In this document: positions 1 to 5,463 of the stretch, in pieces
How the letters are laid out: the number at the start of each line of letters is the position of its first letter
Numbering within the stretch: position 1 is the first letter of the stretch
Source of the DNA: Bryobacterales bacterium
Lineage (GTDB): Bacteria; Acidobacteriota; Terriglobia; Bryobacterales; Bryobacteraceae
Length of the DNA stretch: 8,167 bases
Assembly: GCA_025353235.1 (NCBI GenBank)
Contig: JANXQZ010000628.1
Span: 1-8,167, forward strand
Direction: 5' to 3'
Made by a program: the position numbers and the translations under genes
Notes under the pieces: model-generated
What the model was told of the DNA's origin: nothing
The model's database searches: none
What the model saw: only the letters and a program-made list of their open reading frames with translations

Positions 1-132
1 CCATCCGGCGGGGTACTCCAGGCTGCACAAATGCTAAAACTTATGACTCCAATGCTGCGAGGGACTGGAAGGGGGTCGCGCTACGCTCTTTCCAAAAGCG
101 ACGGATGTTATCTTTATTAAAGATCCCGTATC
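1..132 (+). promoter_or_regulatory. aceE upstream leader with weak promoter-like motif
   Basis: This non-coding stretch precedes aceE. A possible extended -10 element, TGTTATCTT, lies at 106-114, about 18 bases before the start codon. No good TTGACA-like -35 is seen at the normal spacing, so the call is weak. The bases just before the ATG at 133 carry only a poor purine stretch (AAAGA) and no strong Shine-Dalgarno. No PdhR-like regulator gene or operator could be recognised, but only 132 bases are visible upstream. Confidence 0.25.
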
Positions 133-2811
133 ATGATCGAAACTAAACTTGAACCAAGCGTCCGACAGGACATAAATCCCCAGGAAACGGCCGAATGGCT
201 TGAAGCGCTGGACCAAATTATCGACGAAGCAGGCACCCATCGTGCCAGCTTCATGCTCGAAACCCTGCTCAGCCGTGCCGCCAGCTTCGGCGTGACTGCT
301 TCGCCCGGCCTCAACACACCCTATATCAACACGATCCCGGTTGAAGAAGAAGTTCCTTACCCTGGAAATCGGGCCATTGAACGCCAGATCAAAAGCCTGG
401 TGCGCTGGAACGCTATGGCCATGGTGGTGCGCGCCAACAAGTACGATAACGGCATCGGCGGACACATTTCTACTTACGCGTCCCTCGCCACGCTGGCCGA
501 AGTCGGTCTCAATCATTTTTTCCAGGGCAGTTTCGGAGATCAGCCCGGGGATTTTGTTTACTTCCAGGGCCATGCGTCGCCGGGTGTTTATGCTCGAGCG
601 TTTCTCGAAGGCCGTCTCAGTGAAGAGCATCTTAAGAATTTTCGCCACGAACTGCGGGATCATCCGGGCCTTTCTTCCTATCCTCATCCCTGGCTGATGC
701 CCGACTTCTGGCAATTCCCGACCGTTTCTATGGGCTTGGGGCCGATCAACGCAATCTATCAAGCGCGCTTCATGCGCTATCTGGAAAATCGAGGAATCGT
801 TCCTGCCACCGGGCGCCACGTCTGGGCGTTCCTCGGAGATGGCGAGACCGACGAGCCCGAATCGCTAGGCGCTCTGACGCTGGCATCGCGGGAGAAACTC
901 GACAACCTGATCTTCGTGGTCAATTGCAATCTCCAGCGGCTGGACGGACCTGTGCGGGGCAACGGTCACATCATCCAGGAGCTAGAGGCAGCATTTCGTG
1001 GTGCAGGCTGGCAGGTGCTGAAAGTGCTTTGGGGCGATTCCTGGGACGATCTTTTTGCGCGAGACCAATCCGGCCTGCTGCTTCAACGCATGCACGAATG
1101 CGTCGACGGCGAGTTCCAGAGTTACAAGGCCAAGGGCGGCGCGTATGTCCGGCGAGAATTTTTTGGCAAATATCCCGAATTGTTAAAGCTGGTGGAACAT
1201 CTCAACGACGAGCAAATCGGCAGCTTGCGGCGAGGGGGGCATGATCCAAAGAAGGTGTATAACGCTTACAAGCGGGCGGTGGAAACTACGGGCCGGCCCA
1301 CGGTAATCCTGGCGAAAACGATTAAGGGTTACGGCTTGGGCGAGGCTGGCGAAGGCCGCAACGTCACCCATCAGCAGAAGAAGCTGAACGAAGAAGAGAT
1401 GGAGTACGTGCGACGGCGGTTCAGCGTTCCGGTGCCGGAGAGTTTCGTCCACGGCCCCTCGTTTTTCAGACCTGCGGACGACAGCCCGGAGTTGGCCTAC
1501 ATCAAGGAGCGTTCGCGCGCGCTGGGCGGTTCGGTGCCGGCTCGTCACGTAAAGGCGATTACAATCAAAGCTCCCGCGCTCGAGAGTTTTTCCGAGTCGC
1601 TGCAAGGGTCAGCCGGACGTGAAGTGTCCACCACCATGGCATACGTTCGAGTCCTGCTGCACCTGTTGAAGGATCCGGAACTTGGCAAATTTATCGTGCC
1701 CATTGTTCCGGATGAAGCTCGTACCTTTGGCATGGAATCCATGTTCCGGCAATTCGGAATCTACGCAAGCCAGGGCCAGCTTTACACGCCAGTAGATTCG
1801 GACATGTTCCTGTTCTACAAGGAAGCGAAGAACGGGCAGATTCTGGAGGAAGGGATCACCGAGGCGGGGTCTATGTCCTCGTTCACGGCGGCGGGTACGG
1901 CTTACGCCAACTACGGCGTGCCGATGATTCCGTTCTTTACTTATTACTCGATGTTCGGGTTCCAGCGAATTGGGGATCTCATCTGGGCGTTCGCCGATTC
2001 TCGCGGGAAGGGCTTCCTGATGGGCGGCACGGCAGGGCGCACCACGCTTTCCGGCGAGGGCCTGCAGCATCAGGATGGGCACAGTCTGGTACTCGCGAGC
2101 ACGGTTCCTACTTGTCACTCGTACGATCCGGCTTATGCTTACGAGATTGCAGTGATTGTTCAGGATGGCATCCGCCGCATGTATCAGGAGATGGAAGATC
2201 GCTTCTACTACCTGACCGTTTATAACGAAAATTACGCGCAGCCTGCTATGCCGGAAGGCATCCATGATGGGATCTTGCGAGGTATTTATCGCTATCAGCA
2301 AGCCGAGGGCGGCAACGCTCAGATTCAGCTCTTTGGCAGCGGGCCGATCCTGAACGAAGCGCTTCGAGCGCAGAAGATTCTGGCGGAGAAGTATGGGGTC
2401 CACGCCGATGTTTGGAGCGTGACCAGCTACAACGAGCTGCGCCGGGACGCGCTGGAAGTGGAGCGCTGGAATCGTCTGCATCCGACCGAACCCGAACGGA
2501 AGCCGTACGTTGTAACCGCGCTTGAGGGAGTGGAAGGTTCGATTGTCGCATCGACCGACTATATGAAGGTGGTCCCGGACCAGATCGCACCATGGCTACC
2601 TGGCAGGATGGTGTCGCTTGGAACGGACGGCTTTGGACGGAGCGAGAGCCGCGAGTATCTGCGCACGTTCTTCGAAAACGGGGCAGAGGCCATTGCGGCA
2701 GCGGCTTTGTCGAAGCTGGCGCGAGAGGGCAAGTTTGACGCACAGCGAGCCGCAGCCGCTCTGCAGGAGCTTGGAATGAATCCGGAGAAGCGCGATCCGG
2801 TATATCTGTAA
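133..2811 (+). CDS. aceE: Pyruvate dehydrogenase E1 component, homodimeric type
   Basis: The product is the thiamin-diphosphate (ThDP) dependent E1 subunit of the cytosolic pyruvate dehydrogenase complex. It decarboxylates pyruvate and passes the acetyl group to the lipoyl arm of E2. At 892 residues it matches the usual AceE length (887 in E. coli) and aligns end to end from memory. The early INTIPVEEE and YPGN motifs are present. The ThDP/Mg motif begins with GDGETDEP (GDG at 235-237) and ends with NCN at 264-266. The flexible active-site loop carries H413 in a VTHQQKK context, matching E. coli H407. The catalytic glutamate is E573 in LEEGI, matching E. coli E571. A second histidine cluster, QHQDGHS, sits at 645-651. 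The ATG at 133 is chosen because the N-terminus (DINPQETAEWLEALDQII) matches the family; the ribosome site is weak. The next gene follows after two bases, suggesting co-transcription. No E2 (aceF) or E3 (lpd) gene is visible. The open frame is intact and the family assignment is very secure. Confidence 0.97.
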   Translation: MIETKLEPSVRQDINPQETAEWLEALDQIIDEAGTHRASFMLETLLSRAASFGVTASPGLNTPYINTIPVEEEVPYPGNRAIERQIKSLVRWNAMAMVVRANKYDNGIGGHISTYASLATLAEVGLNHFFQGSFGDQPGDFVYFQGHASPGVYARAFLEGRLSEEHLKNFRHELRDHPGLSSYPHPWLMPDFWQFPTVSMGLGPINAIYQARFMRYLENRGIVPATGRHVWAFLGDGETDEPESLGALTLASREKLDNLIFVVNCNLQRLDGPVRGNGHIIQELEAAFRGAGWQVLKVLWGDSWDDLFARDQSGLLLQRMHECVDGEFQSYKAKGGAYVRREFFGKYPELLKLVEHLNDEQIGSLRRGGHDPKKVYNAYKRAVETTGRPTVILAKTIKGYGLGEAGEGRNVTHQQKKLNEEEMEYVRRRFSVPVPESFVHGPSFFRPADDSPELAYIKERSRALGGSVPARHVKAITIKAPALESFSESLQGSAGREVSTTMAYVRVLLHLLKDPELGKFIVPIVPDEARTFGMESMFRQFGIYASQGQLYTPVDSDMFLFYKEAKNGQILEEGITEAGSMSSFTAAGTAYANYGVPMIPFFTYYSMFGFQRIGDLIWAFADSRGKGFLMGGTAGRTTLSGEGLQHQDGHSLVLASTVPTCHSYDPAYAYEIAVIVQDGIRRMYQEMEDRFYYLTVYNENYAQPAMPEGIHDGILRGIYRYQQAEGGNAQIQLFGSGPILNEALRAQKILAEKYGVHADVWSVTSYNELRRDALEVERWNRLHPTEPERKPYVVTALEGVEGSIVASTDYMKVVPDQIAPWLPGRMVSLGTDGFGRSESREYLRTFFENGAEAIAAAALSKLAREGKFDAQRAAAALQELGMNPEKRDPVYL

Positions 2812-2813
2812 GC

Positions 2814-3716
2814 ATGCTGTTCTTGACCGAGACCGCAGTACGGGAGCTCCTTCCCATGACGGAAGCCATTCGCCTGATGCGCGTGGCGTTCGAGGAGCTA
2901 GGCAAGGGAGAAGCTCAGAACCAGCCGCGCCGGAGATTGACTTTGCCAACCGGTTCAGTGTTGCACAGTTTGGCGGGAGCTTGCGGCAACTATTTCGGGA
3001 CTAAGATCTACGCGACAAATCCCAAGCATGGCGCTCACTTCTTGTTCGCTCTTTACGACGCGGAGACGGCGAATCCGCTTGCTTTGATGCAGGCGAATTA
3101 TTTAGGGCAGATCCGTACGGGCGCGGCGAGCGGGTACGCAACGGATTTGATGGCTAACCCGGATGCTTCCATTCTGGGCGTGATTGGGAGCGGCTTTCAG
3201 GCGCGGGCGCAAATTGAGGCGATTCGGTGCGTGCGGCACATTCGAGAAGTTCGCCTGTGGAGCCGCGACGCGGAGAAACGCGGGAAGTGCGCTGCGGAGT
3301 GCGGAGCTGTGGCGGCCGAGTCGGCTGAGGCGGCGGTCCGGGGAGCGCACATCGTGTCTACTGCGACAAATGCGAAGGATCCGGTCTTGGACAATAGGTG
3401 GGTCGAAGCTGGCGTTCACATCAACGCGATGGGCTCGAACATTGCGAATCGGCGCGAACTTCCTAGCGCGCTGGTGAAAAGGGCTAAGGTGGTTGCGGTG
3501 GATTCGCTAGAGCAGGCGAAGATTGAGGCGGGCGATTTGATTATGGCGGAAAGCTGGCGCAATGTGGTGGAGCTTCAGACGTTGTTTAAAGAGTACGATC
3601 CGGCTGCGATTACGATTTTTAAGTCGGTTGGAGTGGGTTTGGAAGATGTGGCTGTGGGAGGATTTGTTTTCGAACAGGCCCAGACGCGCGGGGTAGGGAG
3701 ACCGCTTTATTCTTGA
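2814..3716 (+). CDS. Ornithine cyclodeaminase/mu-crystallin/alanine dehydrogenase family protein
   Basis: This is a 300-residue soluble NAD(P)-dependent enzyme of the ornithine cyclodeaminase (OCD)/mu-crystallin family, slightly shorter than most members. The substrate-side N-terminal region carries K64 (GTKIYATNP) and R101 (QIRTGAASG), matching the family's conserved carboxylate-binding Lys and Arg. The Rossmann dinucleotide loop is GVIGSGFQA, with glycines at 125 and 127. The later family signatures NAMGSNIANRREL (204-216) and KSVGVGLEDVA are present. The aspartate essential in true ornithine cyclodeaminase (D228 in Pseudomonas putida) aligns by hand with N209. An amino-acid dehydrogenase or ketimine reductase role is therefore more likely than ornithine deamination; this is inference. 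The start at 2814 gives the family-typical MLFLTETAVRELL N-terminus, but no Shine-Dalgarno is seen, so translation may be coupled to aceE, which ends two bases earlier. The family includes the Archaeoglobus alanine dehydrogenase, which interconverts alanine and pyruvate. That would fit the neighbour, but the substrate cannot be read from the sequence. Confidence 0.9.
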   Translation: MLFLTETAVRELLPMTEAIRLMRVAFEELGKGEAQNQPRRRLTLPTGSVLHSLAGACGNYFGTKIYATNPKHGAHFLFALYDAETANPLALMQANYLGQIRTGAASGYATDLMANPDASILGVIGSGFQARAQIEAIRCVRHIREVRLWSRDAEKRGKCAAECGAVAAESAEAAVRGAHIVSTATNAKDPVLDNRWVEAGVHINAMGSNIANRRELPSALVKRAKVVAVDSLEQAKIEAGDLIMAESWRNVVELQTLFKEYDPAAITIFKSVGVGLEDVAVGGFVFEQAQTRGVGRPLYS

Positions 3717-3719
3717 GCG
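3701..3719. repeat. Short imperfect direct repeat, copy 1 (3' end of OCD-family gene)
   Basis: The 19-base string ACCGCTTTATTCTTGAGCG covers the last codons and the TGA stop of the OCD-family gene. It recurs at 3971-3989 with two mismatches and a shared exact 12-mer (TATTCTTGAGCG), exactly 270 bases downstream. Both copies would encode RP(L/V)YS-stop in their plus-strand reading. The pair brackets the gap that contains the cloverleaf-like element. It could be a remnant of a small duplication or insertion, or chance, because a shared 12-mer is not rare in a window of this size. Confidence 0.4.
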
Positions 3720-3976
3720 TTGCTTCACCGCATGCAAATTGCAAACCAGGCCGACACGACTCTGAGCGACTGGTGGAGGCCATACTTTGACGGGGACAAG
3801 CAAGCAGAGAGAAAGAGGGCGGCAATCGTGCCTGCGGACACGCTTTCTGGCGTGTCTAGCCGCCTTGAAAGGCGGCTGCAGCCAGGATTGGCTGCCCCAC
3901 AAACCAGGCAGATTCAGCGCAGGCGGACAATCCGGATCAACCTAAGATGGGGTAAGTGGTGGAGAGATCGACCGGT
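3717..3976. other. Intergenic region without a convincing gene
   Basis: These 260 bases separate the OCD-family gene from the convergent small zinc-ribbon gene. A plus-strand open frame of 88 codons (3720-3986) covers the gap. Its conceptual product is arginine-rich and low in hydrophobics, resembles no family I know, and is interrupted at DNA level by perfect palindromes, so it is judged non-coding. The notable content is the multi-hairpin element at 3830-3924. None of its hairpins is followed by a T-tract, so no classical intrinsic terminator is present for either flanking gene. Confidence 0.6.
3830..3924. ncRNA. Cloverleaf-like multi-hairpin element of unknown function
   Basis: An outer stem pairs GCCTGCG (3830-3836) with CGCAGGC (3918-3924), seven perfect base pairs. 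Inside it lie three back-to-back hairpins. Hairpin 1 pairs GACACGC (3837-3843) with GCGTGTC (3850-3856). Hairpin 2 pairs AGCCGCCT (3858-3865) with AGGCGGCT (3870-3877) around a TGAA loop. Hairpin 3 pairs GCAGCCA (3878-3884) with TGGCTGC (3889-3895) around GGAT. Spacers between stems are zero, one and zero bases. About 22 unpaired bases (3896-3917) precede the closing strand. An alternative pairing, CTGCC (3892-3896) with GGCAG (3907-3911), competes with hairpin 3. It is not a tRNA: it lacks the tRNA arm proportions and the T-loop consensus. It could be a structured RNA, an mRNA 3'-end stabiliser, or an interspersed palindromic/MITE-like repeat whose terminal inverted repeat is the outer stem. 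Strand and function cannot be set from sequence alone; the perfect pairings are seen directly. Confidence 0.5.
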
Positions 3977-3989
3977 CTATTCTTGAGCG
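3971..3989. repeat. Short imperfect direct repeat, copy 2
   Basis: ACCGGTCTATTCTTGAGCG matches copy 1 at 3701-3719 in 17 of 19 positions. This copy overlaps the stop codon and last codons of the minus-strand 72-residue gene. If the repeat is real, the end of that gene was shaped by the duplication. Confidence 0.4.
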
Positions 3990-4195
3990 GCTTGTTGCTC
4001 TGAATCTTTCCAAGCGCTGATCTTCAGGCGACGGCACACCCAGCATAGACCCTCGGTAGAGTTTGGAGCGCATGGGGAGGAACATACCGCGCACTTCTCA
4101 ATACGAACAATCGTGTCGCTCTGGATAGCTTTCTTCGCGCTTTCCAGAATCTTCTTGTCGATCACAGGCTCGATGGGTAGCGGCTTCCTCTTCAT
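3977..4195 (-). CDS. Small four-cysteine zinc-ribbon-like protein, hypothetical
   Basis: This 72-residue protein is of unknown function and I do not recognise its family by name. The N-terminal half is basic and probably helical (KKILESAKKAIQSD). It is followed by paired cysteines C35-x2-C38 and C51-x2-C54, with an extra C42, a spacing typical of a small zinc-binding knuckle. The tail is polar (DSEQQAAQE). No signal peptide or membrane segment is seen. The ATG at 4195 gives the full frame but has no Shine-Dalgarno; instead TGCTAATCT lies just upstream (see the separate site). It sits 30 bases downstream of another zinc-ribbon gene on the same strand, so the two may be one transcript. The gene is probably real, because its cysteine pattern parallels its neighbour's and the frame is clean, but its role (nucleic-acid binding or protein contact) is only a guess. 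Confidence 0.7.
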   Translation of the reverse strand: MKRKPLPIEPVIDKKILESAKKAIQSDTIVRIEKCAVCSSPCAPNSTEGLCWVCRRLKISAWKDSEQQAAQE

Positions 4196-4203
4196 CTGCG
4201 TTT

Positions 4204-4212
4204 AGATTAGCA
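4204..4212 (-). promoter_or_regulatory. Possible extended -10 element, leaderless start of the 72-residue gene
   Basis: On the minus strand TGCTAATCT resembles an extended -10 (TGn plus TAATCT). It ends eight bases before the ATG at 4195, so transcription could begin at or next to the start codon and give a leaderless mRNA. That would explain the missing ribosome site. No -35 match is seen, and co-transcription from the upstream zinc-ribbon gene is an equally good explanation. Confidence 0.25.
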
Positions 4213-4225
4213 CGGGTCTCGGTTA

Positions 4226-4420
4226 TTATGCGGCGCGATCGTAGCGCAGAATGTATGCCGGATCCAGAGTAGCCGAGCAGCGGGGGCACTTCTGCCCGGG
4301 TTTCACTTTGCTGGTGCGGCCCTGGGTCATCACTGTGCCTTGAACCGTGTGCGTGCAGATGGGGCAATGCAAGAAGCCCGTGGATTCCCTTGCTGGCGCG
4401 GGTTTGGGTTGAATGTTCAT
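4226..4420 (-). CDS. Small zinc-ribbon protein, hypothetical
   Basis: This 64-residue protein has the clear zinc-ribbon pattern C19-P-I-C22 and C45-P-R-C48, separated by a 22-residue beta-rich stretch (TVQGTVMTQGRTSKVKPGQK). A proline-rich N-terminus precedes it. The C-terminus ends in AYILRYDRAA. No catalytic domain, membrane segment or signal peptide is seen, so it is probably a cytosolic metal-binding or nucleic-acid/protein-binding adaptor; the function is unknown. The ATG at 4420 is preferred over an in-frame GTG at 4441, because a strong AAGGAG lies ten bases before the ATG and would be inside the coding part of the longer version. The next small zinc-finger gene begins 30 bases after its stop, and the divergent epimerase-like gene starts 98 bases upstream. 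Confidence 0.78.
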   Translation of the reverse strand: MNIQPKPAPARESTGFLHCPICTHTVQGTVMTQGRTSKVKPGQKCPRCSATLDPAYILRYDRAA

Positions 4421-4518
4421 TGTGTTTGATCTCCTTTTCACTGGTTAAGACGCAACAAATGTCCCAAACGATTGCAGAAATTTAGGGTGAGTTTTGTCTG
4501 AAAATGTAAGCGTGCCGT
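4421..4518. promoter_or_regulatory. Divergent intergenic region between zinc-ribbon and epimerase-like genes
   Basis: These 98 bases must hold the promoters for both divergent genes unless transcription enters from further away. The stretch is AT-richer than its surroundings. Candidate boxes such as TTGCAG at 4472-4477 for the plus strand, and TAAATT read on the minus strand near 4479-4484, are weak and lack good partners. I therefore call only the region and no individual box. Confidence 0.35.
4431..4436 (-). promoter_or_regulatory. Shine-Dalgarno site of the 64-residue zinc-ribbon gene
   Basis: AAGGAG read on the minus strand lies ten bases before the ATG at 4420. It is the strongest ribosome site in the window and decides the start of this gene in favour of the ATG rather than the upstream GTG at 4441. 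Confidence 0.75.
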
Positions 4519-5463
4519 ATGATGAATCTGACCATGCCGATTGAATCCCCTTACATTCCTGTTCTGCATTCCGTCAGTTACGCCGGAGCGTGGCCCGGAC
4601 ATGCGCTGCTGGATGTGGACAGCTTCCTGGACAAGGCAGTTGCACTTGGTTTTTCAAGCGTGGCCCTAGTTGCAAAGCGGCCCCATGTCTCGCCTCTCGA
4701 TTACTCTCCGGAAAAGCGCGCGCATCTTCGCACGCGTATGGAGCACTTGGGACTTTCGCTCTCGGCGTTGATGGGCTACACCGATTTCACCGCTGGCATG
4801 GACCGTCCAGGCATTCCCTCCGCCGAAATGAATGCGGCGTATGTGGGCGTGCTGGCTCAACTGGCGAAGGATCTCGGAACAAGCCGCCTGCGCATCTTTA
4901 CGGGCTACTCGCGGCTGGGAGCGGGGTACGACGCGCAGTATGGCGAGCTGGTGAAGGGCCTGCACCTTGCCGCTCTGGAAGCTGCGCGGCACGGAGTAGA
5001 TCTTATTCTGCAAAATCACCATGATCTGGCTTGCCATCATAAACAGCTTGCCTGGTTGCTCGAAGAAGTGGATGAGCCCAACCTCAAATGCGCTTTCGAT
5101 GCCTGGGCTCCTCATCTGCAAGGCGTGCGCGGCGATGAGATGGTGAGAGCGGTGGAGATGCTGGGCCGATGGCTGGCGTTTACGACCGTGGCGGATTATG
5201 TGGTCCAACCGCGATTCCGCTATGATCCCGAACGAGTCAACTATGTGCCCGAAGAACCGCCGCTCACTCGGGCGGTACGCGTAGGTTCAGGCGAAGTAGA
5301 CTACGAGAGCTTTTTTCAGGGGCTTCGCAGTATTAAATATCGAGGTCCGGTGGCCTACGAAATGTGCGCAGTGTTAAAGGGCGGAGGCAGCATCGAGAAT
5401 CTCGATAAGACGGCTGTCCAGTTCTTAGAGTTTTTACGATCCGCTGGCACGTTTGCGCTTTGA
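4519..5463 (+). CDS. Sugar phosphate isomerase/epimerase-like TIM-barrel protein
   Basis: This 314-residue protein has the AP-endonuclease-2/xylose-isomerase-like TIM-barrel fold. Visible signatures in order are the first strand (PVLHSVSYAGAW), the LDKAVALGFSSVAL helix-strand repeat, LRIFTGY, LILQNHHDL, CAFDAWAPHL, the TTVADYV/PRFRYDPE stretch and the C-terminal GPVAYEMCA with GGGSIENLD. In metal-dependent epimerases of this fold (for example D-tagatose 3-epimerase) four ligands Glu, Asp, His, Glu are expected. By hand alignment they fall here at Q165, D194, T223 and E281, so two appear replaced. I recall a subfamily with the same QNHHD and TxADYV strings, so this is probably a conserved variant rather than decay. 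The substrate is unknown. Start at 4519 by the first of two adjacent ATGs; no clear Shine-Dalgarno is seen and the second ATG at 4522 is equally possible. The 3' end overlaps the convergent Ku gene by 30 bases. Confidence 0.88.
   Translation: MMNLTMPIESPYIPVLHSVSYAGAWPGHALLDVDSFLDKAVALGFSSVALVAKRPHVSPLDYSPEKRAHLRTRMEHLGLSLSALMGYTDFTAGMDRPGIPSAEMNAAYVGVLAQLAKDLGTSRLRIFTGYSRLGAGYDAQYGELVKGLHLAALEAARHGVDLILQNHHDLACHHKQLAWLLEEVDEPNLKCAFDAWAPHLQGVRGDEMVRAVEMLGRWLAFTTVADYVVQPRFRYDPERVNYVPEEPPLTRAVRVGSGEVDYESFFQGLRSIKYRGPVAYEMCAVLKGGGSIENLDKTAVQFLEFLRSAGTFAL

Noticed and set aside
1..12. CCATCCGGCGGG at the window start repeated at 8110-8121
   Set aside because: A single 12-base match between distant points is expected by chance in 8 kb, and the second copy is coding sequence of the DUF1501 gene.
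34..819. Minus-strand open frame of 261 codons antisense to the start of aceE
   Set aside because: It lies opposite a highly conserved coding sequence, resembles no family and is explained by codon bias of aceE on the other strand.
1609..2481. Minus-strand open frame of 290 codons inside aceE
   Set aside because: It is a shadow of aceE: no recognisable domain, and arginine/histidine-rich composition typical of antisense frames in GC-rich genes.
3858..3877. Strong hairpin considered as an intrinsic terminator
   Set aside because: It is followed by GCAGCC rather than a T-tract on the plus strand, and no T-tract follows it on the minus strand either.
3830..3924. Cloverleaf considered as a tRNA gene
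   Set aside because: It is 95 bases long, has no T-loop TTCGA-like consensus, no D-loop GG pattern and no anticodon-arm proportions.
3720..3986. Plus-strand frame of 88 codons in the gap after the OCD-family gene
   Set aside because: The conceptual product is arginine-rich without family resemblance, and it runs across the perfect palindromes of the structured element. A non-coding reading is more likely, although the frame is open.
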